A stretch of DNA of 64,000 bases from Pontibacter beigongshangensis. Lineage in GTDB: Bacteria; Bacteroidota; Bacteroidia; Cytophagales; Hymenobacteraceae. Where the stretch lies: the NCBI RefSeq assembly GCF_014332515.1, contig NZ_VFSD01000017.1, positions 62,001 to 126,000 of the forward strand, written 5' to 3'. The translations under genes and the position numbers were made by a program. The first letter of the stretch is position 1, and every line of letters starts with the position of its first letter. This document shows, in pieces, positions 8,097 to 16,423 of the stretch. The notes beneath the pieces are model-generated. The model was not told the origin of the DNA. It was given only the letters and a program-made list of their open reading frames with translations, and searched no databases.

Positions 8097-8912
8097 TTGA
8101 AACTGCTTTACTTGAAGTCTGTCTTACTCTGCCTGCTGCTCTTCTGGGGTTGCAAGCAAGACCCGGGCAATACCCACGAAACCCGCCACAGGCAGGAGAG
8201 GCCAGTTGCTGACGCACCAACTTCTGAAGTGCCTGTTGCTGAAGCAGAGCAGCCTCAGCCGGAAAACAGAAAACCTGAAAAAAGAGCCGGCGACAGGGTA
8301 GTGGCCGTGAAAGATGGCGATACGATGGACCTGCTTCGGAACGGGCAGGTGATAAAAGTGCGCCTATATGGCATCGACAGCCCGGAGAAAAACCAGGACT
8401 TTGGGCAGCGGGCAAAACAGTATGCCTCCGACCTGGCCTTTGGCAAGTACGTGCAGCTCATAGCACACAACACCGACCGCTACGGCCGCACTGTGGGTTC
8501 CATTATTCTGCCAGACGGACGTAACTTGAACGAAGAGATGGTGCGCGCCGGGTTTGCCTGGCATTACAAGGAGTATTCCAAAGACCAGAACCTGGCCAAC
8601 CTCGAAACAGATGCCCGCCGTTTTAAACGTGGCCTTTGGAAAGACCCCAACCCGATGCCGCCCTGGGATTTCCGCAAAAATAAAAGCACCATCCTGGCTG
8701 AAGCTGCCGCAGCCGAAAACGCCAAAGCTCCGATTCCGGCTGGAGCAACCAAACGAATTGTTTACCTTTGCAACAGCTCCGGTTCTGCCGTTTATCATGT
8801 TTCTACCACTTGCTCTGTGCTAAAACGCTGCAAAGCCGGGGTGCTGAAAATGACAGAGGCAGAAGCCATCAGGCAGCATGGCCGCAGGCTCGACAAAACG
8901 TGCAGTTCCTGA
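8097..8912 (+). CDS. SNase-like thermonuclease lipoprotein with C-terminal Cys domain
   Basis: Exported lipoprotein: TTG start, hydrophobic signal, lipobox LLFWGC with Cys at about residue 19. A stop codon lies just upstream, so no ATG start is possible. A charged linker precedes a staphylococcal-nuclease fold (about 62-195): VVAVKDGDTMDLL, RLYGIDSPE, RYGRTVGSI and ETDARRFKRGLWK carry the usual Asp, Arg and Glu catalytic positions. After about residue 215 comes a separate domain with spaced cysteines (VYLCNSSGSAVYH, then C-x6-C and a final C). The same domain recurs in the next gene. The likely role is nucleic-acid degradation at the cell envelope. Confidence 0.88.
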   Translation: MKLLYLKSVLLCLLLFWGCKQDPGNTHETRHRQERPVADAPTSEVPVAEAEQPQPENRKPEKRAGDRVVAVKDGDTMDLLRNGQVIKVRLYGIDSPEKNQDFGQRAKQYASDLAFGKYVQLIAHNTDRYGRTVGSIILPDGRNLNEEMVRAGFAWHYKEYSKDQNLANLETDARRFKRGLWKDPNPMPPWDFRKNKSTILAEAAAAENAKAPIPAGATKRIVYLCNSSGSAVYHVSTTCSVLKRCKAGVLKMTEAEAIRQHGRRLDKTCSS

Positions 8913-8954
8913 GCACTGCTGCTTGCCGTATGTAGAAATCCGTATACCTAACCC

Positions 8955-9389
8955 ATGACAACAAAGTTCACCAACCCTTTTCCGGGCTTGTCCTTCTTAA
9001 AGGAATTTAACGTTTTTGTGCTGTTTCTGACGGTTTTCGCTGCCGCCTGCCAGGCGCCGGAGCAGGAACATACAGACGGTACAACTGCCATTGATCAAAC
9101 AGAAGCCGCTGCGGCAGATTCTGCTGCCCAGCAGGAACGCAGGCCTGCACCACAATTTCACCGGATCCCGACGGAGATGGCCCGCGACAGAGTATATGTC
9201 TGCGACGATGCCAACGCCGATGTTTTCCACACCAAGTACGACTGCGAAACCCTGAACGGCTGCAAAACCCTGAAGAAGAATGTGATGCTGCTACGCGCTG
9301 TAGAAGATTACGGCCGCTACAACTGCGACATCTGCAGCAAAGACCTGGCTGTTATTTTCGATGAGCAGCAGGTGATCCAAAGGCGGTAA
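8955..9389 (+). CDS. Lipoprotein carrying the same Cys-rich domain as the nuclease
   Basis: 144 aa. Residues 15-33 form a signal with lipobox-like AAAC, followed by an acidic, Ala/Gln-rich linker. From about residue 83 the pattern VYVCDDANADVFH ... C-x6-C ... GRYNCDICS parallels the C-terminal domain of the upstream nuclease (VYLC, V[YF]H, Cys spacing, terminal Cys). The gene starts 43 bp downstream on the same strand, so co-expression is likely. The shared module may be a small metal- or disulfide-stabilised envelope domain. No enzymatic function is apparent. Confidence 0.75.
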   Translation: MTTKFTNPFPGLSFLKEFNVFVLFLTVFAAACQAPEQEHTDGTTAIDQTEAAAADSAAQQERRPAPQFHRIPTEMARDRVYVCDDANADVFHTKYDCETLNGCKTLKKNVMLLRAVEDYGRYNCDICSKDLAVIFDEQQVIQRR

Positions 9390-9525
9390 TTAATGTGCTG
9401 ATTTTTTAATGTGCTGATGGGCCAATTGTTAAATGGCTACATGGTTGATTGGTTAAGTTGGAGATGAGCAGATTGGGAGATGGTTCTGCCAACAGGAAGG
9501 ACAGTATCAATAGGATTCATAAAAA

Positions 9526-9604
9526 TGTAGCCGCACCACTCGCGGGTGCTCATGACCTCGAGCAGCAGCAGAGCCTCCGGAGGACCTTTTCTATTAGAAT
9601 AATC
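9526..9604 (-). repeat. CCTCCGGAGG interspersed element, copy 3 (extended form)
   Basis: The core at 9560-9604 reads on the minus strand. Bases 9526-9560 add a further block (TGTAGCCGCACC, CTCGCGGGTGCTCATGACC) that also precedes copy 14 at 49704. Confidence 0.85.
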
Positions 9605-9685
9605 AGCCATCCCATCAAGTAGCCACCCTGCTCCTCCTCTCACGCTGATGCAGCCGGAAAAAGCCCTGCTTCTAGTGTCTTTTTT

Positions 9686-9735
9686 CAGCAGCAGCAACAA
9701 GACGCTCCGGAGGGGCAAAACCATTGGAATAATTA
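9686..9735 (-). repeat. CCTCCGGAGG interspersed element, copy 4
   Basis: CAGCAGCAG tail, GCTCCGGAGGGGC, then GGAATAATTA. The poly-A part has diverged (CAAAACCATT). Confidence 0.75.
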
Positions 9736-9781
9736 GATACTTGCCTGTATCGCGGAAACTGGGAATAGTCAGCTTGCCCGG

Positions 9782-10633
9782 TTAGAGCTTTCTGCTATGC
9801 AACACCAGCAGCGGCACATCGGCTTTATAGGTCATTTTCTCGGTCAGGCTACGTGAGAAGAGCTCCTGGAAAAACCCTTTGTCTTTGCGGAGTATAGCTA
9901 CCAGGCTGGCTTCCGATTCATTATAGTAAGCTTTGATCCCATCCATGCGGTGCCTGCTCACTACTTCCTGAAACCGCATCGGGCTATCCGGGAACAGGCG
10001 CTGCAGCTCCTCCCAGAACTGCTGTGCCTTGGCTCCGCTTTCCGGGGTGGCCTCTCTCGAAACATGGATCACATCTACTGTGGCATCAAAAAGATTGGCC
10101 ATTTCCCAAACCTGTTGCAAAGCATATTTGTCTTCTTCCACATAGTCTGAGGCATAAATAATTTTCCGGATGTCAGGCCAGTTAGCCGTGGCCGGGATGG
10201 TGAGTACAGGGCAGCGGACCTGCTCTATCACCGCTTCGGCATTGCTGCCAATCAGCAGCTCTTCCAGGGCGCTGCCACCGCCGGTAGTACCCATCACAAT
10301 CATGTGGTAACCTTCGGTGCTGGTCAGGTGCTCGGCAATATCTGTCAGGAGCGATTCTTTTATGATATAATCGCAGGAAAAGCCATTGTTGCTGCCACTA
10401 TATTTCTCTTCGATCCGGTGTTGCAGGTCCTTCATTTTTTCATGCGCATCCCTGATCTGTTCCTGCAGTAGTTCACTGGCGATCAGAGCTGTTTCGGAGG
10501 TGTCTACCACGGGCAGGTGCACCACGTGCAGGAGCGTAAGGCGTGCACCCGCGCGTTGCGCAATGGTAGCGGCATAGTCTACCGCCTTCATAGCCGTTTT
10601 AGAAAAGTCGGTTGGGCAAAGAATCTTTTTCAT
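9782..10633 (-). CDS. Tandem universal stress protein (two UspA domains)
   Basis: A 283-aa cytoplasmic protein made of two Usp folds. The first starts with KKILCPTDFSKTAMKAVDYA and ends with an ATP-binding loop VMGTTGGGSALEELLIGSNAEAV (about 115-138). The second (about 150-283) starts with IRKIIYASDYVEEDKYALQ and lacks the glycine-rich loop, so it may not bind nucleotide. Double-Usp proteins are common in Bacteroidota and usually act as ATP-dependent or redox stress effectors. It ends next to two repeat copies. dnaK upstream is closed by its own terminator, so the stress genes are separate units. Confidence 0.92.
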   Translation of the reverse strand: MKKILCPTDFSKTAMKAVDYAATIAQRAGARLTLLHVVHLPVVDTSETALIASELLQEQIRDAHEKMKDLQHRIEEKYSGSNNGFSCDYIIKESLLTDIAEHLTSTEGYHMIVMGTTGGGSALEELLIGSNAEAVIEQVRCPVLTIPATANWPDIRKIIYASDYVEEDKYALQQVWEMANLFDATVDVIHVSREATPESGAKAQQFWEELQRLFPDSPMRFQEVVSRHRMDGIKAYYNESEASLVAILRKDKGFFQELFSRSLTEKMTYKADVPLLVLHSRKL

Positions 10634-10804
10634 AGACGTTGGTATGGGTGTTCAGGAATACGTATATCCTGGTTTGCCTATGTATACGTGCCGGGCAAAA
10701 AGAGATTAGCGATTTTAGGGAAATCAGTTCGAAACATATTATCAGACGTTGCTTTTCGTATGATATTGATCAGGCGCCCAACTCAAAACATAAAATCTTT
10801 AAAC

Positions 10805-10842
10805 AAAAAAAGTCCCCCACTGAAACAGCGGGGGACTTTTTT
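10805..10842 (-). terminator. Intrinsic terminator of dnaK
   Basis: Stem AAAAAAGTCCCCC / GGGGGACTTTTTT with an inner CTG/CAG pair, 18 bp past the dnaK stop. U-tracts occur on both strands. Confidence 0.9.
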
Positions 10843-10859
10843 ATATAGTTGAGTTGATG

Positions 10860-12797
10860 TTACTGCTTGCTGCCGTCTACTTCTTCGTAGTCTACGTCGG
10901 TTACGCCGCCATCGGCTGAGGCTCCCTGGGCACCAGCATCTGGTCCTCCGGGCTGGCCGTTGCCGCCTGGTGCGCCACCTGGCTGGCCTTGTGTGGCTGC
11001 GTACATCTCCTGAGAGGCTGCGCTCCAGGCATTGTTCAGCGCTTCCAGAGCTGCATCGATGCCAGCTATGTCTTTGGCTCCGTGTGCGGTGCGGAGTTGG
11101 CCAAGGGCCCCTTCAATGGCAGTTTTGTTGCCTTCTGACAGCTTGTCGCCATACTCTTTCAGCTGCTTTTCGGTCTGGAAGATCATAGAGTCGGCTGCGT
11201 TCAGCTTCTCGATCTCTTCTTTGGCCTTTTTGTCAGCTTCGGCGTTGGCTTCGGCTTCCTGGCGCATGCGCTCAATTTCCTGCTCGCTCAGACCAGAGGA
11301 AGCCTCGATGCGGATCTTCTGCTCTTTACCGGTGGCTTTATCTTTAGCTGTTACGTGCAGAATACCGTTGGCGTCGATGTCGAAAATAACTTCGATCTGC
11401 GAAACGCCACGTGGTGCTGGCGGAATGCCATCCAGGTGGAAGCGGCCGATGGTGCGGTTGTCGCGGGCCATAGGGCGCTCACCCTGCAGCACGTGTATCT
11501 CTACAGATGGCTGGTTATCGGAAGCAGTCGAGAACGTCTCAGACTTCTTCGTAGGAATGGTTGTGTTCGACTCGATCAGTTTGGTCATCACACCGCCCAT
11601 GGTCTCAATACCCAGCGAAAGTGGCGTTACGTCCAGCAGGAGCACGTCTTTAACTTCTCCGGTCAGTACACCACCTTGTATAGCGGCACCAATTGCTACC
11701 ACTTCATCCGGGTTTACTCCTTTAGAAGGCTTCTTACCGAAGAATTTCTCCACTTCTTCCTGTACTCTTGGAATACGGGTAGAACCACCAACCAGAATTA
11801 CTTCATCAATATCGGAAGTAGACAGGCCGGCATCTTTCAGGGCCTTGCGGCAAGGCTCCATAGAGCGGCGGATCAGGTCATCAGAAAGCTGCTCGAATTT
11901 TGCGCGGGTCAGTTTACGCACCAGGTGCTTCGGAATACCATTTACCGGCATAATGTAAGGCAGGTTGATCTCCGTCTCGTTTGAGCTGGAAAGTTCAACT
12001 TTCGCCTTCTCAGCAGCTTCTTTCAGGCGCTGTAAGGCCATAGGGTCTTTGCGCAGGTCGATGTTCTCGTCGTTGATGAACTCCTGGGCCAGCCAGTTAA
12101 TGATCACCTGGTCGAAGTCGTCGCCACCAAGGTGTGTATCACCGTTGGTAGATAGTACTTCAAACACGCCATCGCCAAGCTCCAGAATTGAGATATCGAA
12201 GGTACCGCCACCTAAGTCGAATACGGCAATTTTCTGATCTTTATGTTTTTTGTCGAGACCGTAAGCCAGCGCTGCTGCTGTAGGCTCGTTTATGATACGC
12301 TTTACTTCGAGGCCAGCAATCTGACCGGCTTCTTTTGTAGCCTGACGCTGCGCATCGTTAAAGTAGGCAGGAACTGTAATCACAGCTTCTGTTACCGTGG
12401 TGCCGAGGTAATCTTCGGCAGTGGCCTTCATTTTCTGAAGCACCATGGCGGAGATCTCCTGTGGTGTGTACTGTCTGTCGCCAATCTCTACACGGATGGT
12501 GTTGTTGCTGCCTTGAACCACTTTGTAAGACACCTGCTTTGCTTCTTCGCTAACTTCGTTGTAGCTGTGGCCCATGAAGCGCTTAATAGAAGCGATGGTG
12601 TTCTGCGGGTTTGTGATTGCCTGACGTTTGGCAGGGTCACCTACTTTGCGCTCGCCATTACCGTTGTCCAGGAAGGCAACGATAGATGGTGTAGTTCTGC
12701 GGCCTTCGCTATTCGGTATAACTACTGGCTCGTTACCTTCCATTACTGAAACGCACGAGTTAGTTGTACCTAAGTCAATACCAATTATCTTTCCCAT
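10860..12797 (-). CDS. dnaK: Molecular chaperone DnaK (Hsp70)
   Basis: ATP-dependent protein-folding chaperone of 645 aa. The nucleotide-binding domain (1-385) has [12 protein letters not shown] at the start, [40 protein letters not shown] and VGGSTRIP. The substrate-binding domain shows [13 protein letters not shown] and the lid begins around residue 505. The C-terminus has a Gly/Pro/Gln-rich disordered tail ending in [12 protein letters not shown], resembling the conserved EEVD-like end. Neither grpE nor dnaJ is adjacent, as is common in this phylum. No CIRCE inverted repeat is visible upstream. Confidence 0.98.
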   Translation of the reverse strand: MGKIIGIDLGTTNSCVSVMEGNEPVVIPNSEGRRTTPSIVAFLDNGNGERKVGDPAKRQAITNPQNTIASIKRFMGHSYNEVSEEAKQVSYKVVQGSNNTIRVEIGDRQYTPQEISAMVLQKMKATAEDYLGTTVTEAVITVPAYFNDAQRQATKEAGQIAGLEVKRIINEPTAAALAYGLDKKHKDQKIAVFDLGGGTFDISILELGDGVFEVLSTNGDTHLGGDDFDQVIINWLAQEFINDENIDLRKDPMALQRLKEAAEKAKVELSSSNETEINLPYIMPVNGIPKHLVRKLTRAKFEQLSDDLIRRSMEPCRKALKDAGLSTSDIDEVILVGGSTRIPRVQEEVEKFFGKKPSKGVNPDEVVAIGAAIQGGVLTGEVKDVLLLDVTPLSLGIETMGGVMTKLIESNTTIPTKKSETFSTASDNQPSVEIHVLQGERPMARDNRTIGRFHLDGIPPAPRGVSQIEVIFDIDANGILHVTAKDKATGKEQKIRIEASSGLSEQEIERMRQEAEANAEADKKAKEEIEKLNAADSMIFQTEKQLKEYGDKLSEGNKTAIEGALGQLRTAHGAKDIAGIDAALEALNNAWSAASQEMYAATQGQPGGAPGGNGQPGGPDAGAQGASADGGVTDVDYEEVDGSKQ

Positions 12798-13033
12798 TCT
12801 ATAGTTTTATTAATATAATTTCTTAATCTGATTTCTTCTGTTGTCAGGTTTATATCAAGGCTTGTGCCAAGCGGTAAATCGTGCCTTATTTATGTCATTC
12901 TGTCACAGCAAAAGCTTGGGGCGCAACAATGTCTGTCTTGTTTGGAAGTATACCCACACTTTACGACATAATTTCAGAGCCTGCATGTTAAAGCAGGGCG
13001 CTTGTTTTGCATGGCATGTGGGTTCATAAAATA

Positions 13034-13076
13034 GCCCGGCCTGCCTCAGTTTTTCTGGGGCAGGCCGGGCCTTTTT
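13034..13076 (-). terminator. GC-rich terminator hairpin
   Basis: Stem GCCCGGCCTGCC / GGCAGGCCGGGC with CTTTTTG on the plus strand and a weaker TATTTTA on the minus strand. It is 20 bp beyond the end of the oxidoreductase gene. Confidence 0.75.
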
Positions 13077-13096
13077 GCTGCTTAAAAAATTTACGG

Positions 13097-14461
13097 TCAG
13101 GTAGTTACAAACTGTCGTTTTTCCATGGGCTTAATGCTGGTGAGGTCAGCTATTTTAACAGCCTTCCCGGTTTCGCAGCTGTTGCGGGCCGCAATGCCTA
13201 CCAATATCGACAGGGCACCATCTCTTACACCGGCAGCCTGGCGCAGCGGGTCCGATTTAACGCCCAGGAATATGGCATCTGTCAGGAGCTTGTCGCCACC
13301 ACCGTGGCCGCCTTCTGCATGAGGCACTTTTATGATCTCCCGGCCGCCGAAGTTCTTCGTCAGCACAATTTCCTCATAGTCTTTCTCTACCATCGGGTTG
13401 CTTTCTTCTACCCAGCAGTCTATGCGGCCTTTGGTGCCGTTAAAGGCAATGCGGTAGCCTTCGTACGGCGAGTAGGTGGTGAGGGAGTAGCTAACGTGCA
13501 CGCCGTTTTTGTACTTAATGGTAGCCGCCATCTTATCATAAATGTCGATGTCTTCTTTCCACACACAGCCGTCGCGCAGGTAGCCGTCGTGTTTCTCGTG
13601 GTCCACGTACAGTTCCACCAGCTGCTGCCTTTTGGTAATGTCGAAATAGAAATCGCATTTGTCTTTGTGGGGGCAGGGGCGGCAGTGCGTATGGCGGAAC
13701 GGGTTGTTTTTGCCATAGAACTCCAGTTCGCCGGATGCATACACCTCTTCCGGGTCAGACTCGATCCACCAGTTAAGCAGGTCGAAGTGGTGCGTAGCTT
13801 TGTGCACCCACAGGGTGCCGCCTTTTTCTTTAAGCCTGTGCCACCTGCGGAAATAATCGGAGCCGTGCCGGGTATCGAGGTACCAGTGGAAATCGACAGA
13901 GGTAAGGTCGCCGATGGCCCCGCTATGTACCAGCTCGTAAAGTTTGGCGCGGTGCGGGGAGTAGCGGTAATTAAAGGTTACGGTTACTTTCTTGCCTGTT
14001 TTCTTTTCCGCGTCCAGAATGTCCTGGCATTTCTTTTCGTCGGTGGTCATGGGCTTTTCAGTGATGATGTTGGCACCCATTTCCATGCCTTTGATAATGA
14101 ACTCGTGGTGCGTGTTGTCTACCGACATCACCATCAGGGTGTCCGGCTTCACCTTTTTCATCATCTGCTCAAAGTTGGTGAACGTAGGGCATTTAAAGCC
14201 GGTCTTCTTTTTGAAGTACTCCAGGCGCCCGGGGTTTATATCGCAAAGCCCCACATATTCTACTCTTTCGCCATATTTTTCCTTGATCGATTTAGACCAC
14301 ATGCCAAGTGCCCGGCCGCTGGTGCCCACAATGGCAATTCTCATTTTCTTGTCAGCGGCAGATGCTACGGCCGCAAAAGGGTTTAGCACGACAGAGCCTG
14401 CTAGAGCGGCTGTGGCTGATAGAAAGCTTCTTCTGGAGACGCCGTTTTCACTGTTGTTCAT
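13097..14461 (-). CDS. Tat-exported Gfo/Idh/MocA family oxidoreductase
   Basis: 454 aa. The N-terminus has a twin-arginine signal (SRRSFLSATAALAGSVVL), predicting export as a folded, cofactor-loaded protein. The Rossmann motif MRIAIVGTSGRALG follows at about residues 39-52, then ITEKPMTTDE with the catalytic-type EKP Lys at about 137. The C-terminal alpha/beta domain contains CRPCPHKDKC, a Cys cluster that could bind metal. Family members oxidise or reduce sugars and sugar acids using NAD(P). Its place beside uronate genes suggests a sugar-acid substrate, but none can be named. A 26-bp-TIR element lies upstream. Confidence 0.9.
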   Translation of the reverse strand: MNNSENGVSRRSFLSATAALAGSVVLNPFAAVASAADKKMRIAIVGTSGRALGMWSKSIKEKYGERVEYVGLCDINPGRLEYFKKKTGFKCPTFTNFEQMMKKVKPDTLMVMSVDNTHHEFIIKGMEMGANIITEKPMTTDEKKCQDILDAEKKTGKKVTVTFNYRYSPHRAKLYELVHSGAIGDLTSVDFHWYLDTRHGSDYFRRWHRLKEKGGTLWVHKATHHFDLLNWWIESDPEEVYASGELEFYGKNNPFRHTHCRPCPHKDKCDFYFDITKRQQLVELYVDHEKHDGYLRDGCVWKEDIDIYDKMAATIKYKNGVHVSYSLTTYSPYEGYRIAFNGTKGRIDCWVEESNPMVEKDYEEIVLTKNFGGREIIKVPHAEGGHGGGDKLLTDAIFLGVKSDPLRQAAGVRDGALSILVGIAARNSCETGKAVKIADLTSIKPMEKRQFVTT

Positions 14462-14995
14462 AGCAATTGTAAAAATTGGAAGATAGTTTTAATTTATTGA
14501 GTTCGCTCTCATGCCTCCGCCTGTTCCCTTAAAGCTATCTCCAAAGCCAACAACGGGAACCTGTTTTATCCAAAACAGGCGGTATAAAAGCTGATTTGAA
14601 CTAACGGTAGTTAAAATAGCGGTTCCAGTTTACAAAACCATCCTGTTGTGTCATGTTTTTTAAATTTTGTAGCTGGAATAAAATGAAGCCGCAAAGAGCG
14701 GAACCAGCATGCCGGTAGCTAATGGCACCTAAAACAAAAGACGATAGTTGTTGCCGGAGCAATTATGCTAATGAAAAAGCCCCTCCAGCCATACAATATG
14801 CTGCTGCACCTGGGTTCGGCTGTCTGTAGTTCTTATAATAACAGCCTGTTGCTGTTTTGCTGTTGGAGTGGCAGCAAAAGCAGCATGTGTTACGGAGGGG
14901 CTTTTTCATTAGCATAATTCAGGTTGTACGTCTGCCTTTTTCTTCTGTCCGCCTCGCAGGGTTTTGCAGGAAGACCGGTGGAGCGGCTGCTACAG
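14462..14995. other. Gap between the two oxidoreductase genes
   Basis: The first 300 bases carry nothing I can identify; 14761-14919 is a paired inverted repeat element. Confidence 0.7.
14761..14919. mobile_element. MITE-like element: two interspersed-repeat ends facing each other
   Basis: 159 bp bounded by a perfect 26-bp terminal inverted repeat (14761-14786 and 14894-14919; AATTATGCTAATGAAAAAGC then CCCTCC). The interior is rich in CTG/CAG triplets. The ends equal the AT-rich half of the interspersed element (copies 5 and 6). It has no coding capacity. Confidence 0.8.
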
Positions 14996-16003
14996 CTAAG
15001 AGAGTTCCTGCAGGTTTACCCAGCGGTGCTCTCTGGCCGATTGAAAGATCGCTTCGATAACCCGAGTATTGGCCAGGGCGTCTTCCAGAGTAACGGGCAC
15101 TTCGGTGTTCTCCCTCACGGCTTTTGTAAAGGCTGCTGCCATCAGTGTGTACTGGTCGCAAACCGCAAACGAGATGGTCTTGACCTGCTCCTGTAGTATG
15201 TCGCCGTGGTTTATTTTGATTTCGCAGGCGGTGTCGTTCGGCGCATTAAAGGGTATCTGCACCTCCAGCTCCTGGTTTTCGCCGAAGAAGTGCATGCGCT
15301 GGTACGGCACCAACTGGGTACTGACCGAGAAAGCAACCTGTGCCGACGGGAACTGCATGACAACGCTGGTCAATTTGTCGGTGCCGAAGCCGGGGTCTGT
15401 CTCCATCAGGCCGATGACCCTGATAGGTTCTTCACCAAGGACGTAGCGGCAGATGGTAACCGGGTAACAGCCGATGTCCCACATGGCGCCTCCGCCGTAA
15501 GCGGCTATGTTGCGGATGTTGCCCGGTGTTACGTTAAAATAACTGAAACTGCCTTGCACCAGCTTTATTTTACCGAGTGCCCCCTGTTGCACCAGCTCCC
15601 TGGTTTTGTGCCATTGCGGATGAGATCTTACCATAAAAGCCTCCCCAACTTTAACCTGGTGCCTGTCGCGGGCAGCTATGAGCCGCTTTACGTCCTGGCT
15701 GCTCAGGGCGATAGGCTTTTCGCACAGCACATGCTTCCCGGCCTCTATGCATTTGAGGGTATACTCGGCGTGGAGGTGGTTGGGGAGCGGGTTGTAAACA
15801 ATGTGTATGTCCGGGTCAGCGATCAACTCCTCGTAGGAGCCATACACTTTCGGGATGTCGAGTTTTTCTGCAGCAGCCCGTGCTTTTTCTACATTCCGGG
15901 AGGCGATGCCATATACCTGGAAGTCAGGGCGGCCGGCCATGGCGGGTATCACTTTCTCCAGCGCTATTTTGGCAGCGCCCAATATGCCCCAGTTCATTTT
16001 CAT
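14996..16003 (-). CDS. Gfo/Idh/MocA family oxidoreductase (cytoplasmic)
   Basis: 335 aa without signal peptide. NADP-binding WGILGAAKIALEKVIPAM sits at the N-terminus, GKHVLCEKPIAL holds the EKP motif at about residues 90-100, and WDIGCYPV is a conserved block of the C-terminal domain. The overall pattern resembles dihydrodiol / D-xylose dehydrogenase-like members that oxidise pyranoses. It is read in the same direction as the uronate genes, but repeats and a 421-bp gap separate it from the transporter, so it probably has its own transcript. The exact substrate is unknown. Confidence 0.9.
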   Translation of the reverse strand: MKMNWGILGAAKIALEKVIPAMAGRPDFQVYGIASRNVEKARAAAEKLDIPKVYGSYEELIADPDIHIVYNPLPNHLHAEYTLKCIEAGKHVLCEKPIALSSQDVKRLIAARDRHQVKVGEAFMVRSHPQWHKTRELVQQGALGKIKLVQGSFSYFNVTPGNIRNIAAYGGGAMWDIGCYPVTICRYVLGEEPIRVIGLMETDPGFGTDKLTSVVMQFPSAQVAFSVSTQLVPYQRMHFFGENQELEVQIPFNAPNDTACEIKINHGDILQEQVKTISFAVCDQYTLMAAAFTKAVRENTEVPVTLEDALANTRVIEAIFQSAREHRWVNLQELS

Positions 16004-16140
16004 AGGTTTCAGGTTTGATGGTTTAACTTGTTCTGGTGAGTTAAGATAGCAAAAAACGGCTTACCTCTCCTGATTTGCCACAGTATCTGTTTCGTTAAGG
16101 TGCACCAGCTAGTCCTAATGTACTTCTTCGTAAGCCTTCT

Positions 16141-16184
16141 GGAGCAGCACAGCCCTCCGGAAGGCCTTTTTGATTAGAATAATT
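16141..16184 (-). repeat. CCTCCGGAGG interspersed element, copy 7
   Basis: GGAGCAGCAC tail, palindrome CCTCCGGAAGG, then TTTTTGATTAGAATAATT. The following TTGGTTGCTGATTG is shared with copy 10. Confidence 0.85.
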
Positions 16185-16305
16185 TGGTTGCTGATTGTTA
16201 AATGGTTTAATGGCTACATGGCTGATTTGGAAATTTGAAGATGAACCGGAAGATTCACAGCAGCTCTTCACGCTTAAAAAGCCCCCGTGTCATAGGTCTC
16301 TTTTT

Positions 16306-16337
16306 ACCTCCGGAGGACCTTTTTCATTCAAATAATT
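16306..16337 (-). repeat. CCTCCGGAGG interspersed element, copy 8
   Basis: Exact palindrome followed by ACCTTTTTCATTCAAATAATT; the CAG tail is missing. Confidence 0.8.
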
Positions 16338-16362
16338 CAGAGCCGGCATTACCTGTCTCAAC

Positions 16363-16401
16363 AAAAAGAGCGCTGTCCGGAAACCCGGGCAGCGCTCTTT
16401 T
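16363..16401 (-). terminator. Terminator of the MFS transporter gene
   Basis: Stem AAAAGAGCGCTG / CAGCGCTCTTTT with inner CCGG/CCGGG pairing and a T-run on the minus strand, 23 bp past the stop codon. Confidence 0.85.
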
Positions 16402-16423
16402 GAGATAGTACTTAGCCTAATTC

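Larger units (their letters stand above)
9390..9781. other. Convergent gene gap with two repeat copies
   Basis: Contains AT-rich degenerate sequence (aatggctacatggttgat) at 9390-9480, then interspersed-element copies 3 and 4. Confidence 0.7.
16004..16423. other. Gap with two repeat copies and the transporter terminator
   Basis: Copies 7 and 8 of the interspersed element flank AT-rich degenerate sequence (16190-16250); a terminator lies at 16363-16401. Confidence 0.7.

Noticed and set aside
12798..13033. CIRCE-type heat-shock operator upstream of dnaK
   Set aside because: No TTAGCACTC-N9-GAGTGCTAA-like inverted repeat is present.
13007..14386. Long open frame antisense to the Tat oxidoreductase
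   Set aside because: It is the mirror of a clear protein family gene; its composition is typical of a reverse-strand frame in GC-rich coding DNA. The same holds for 56280-57779 and 5366-6379.
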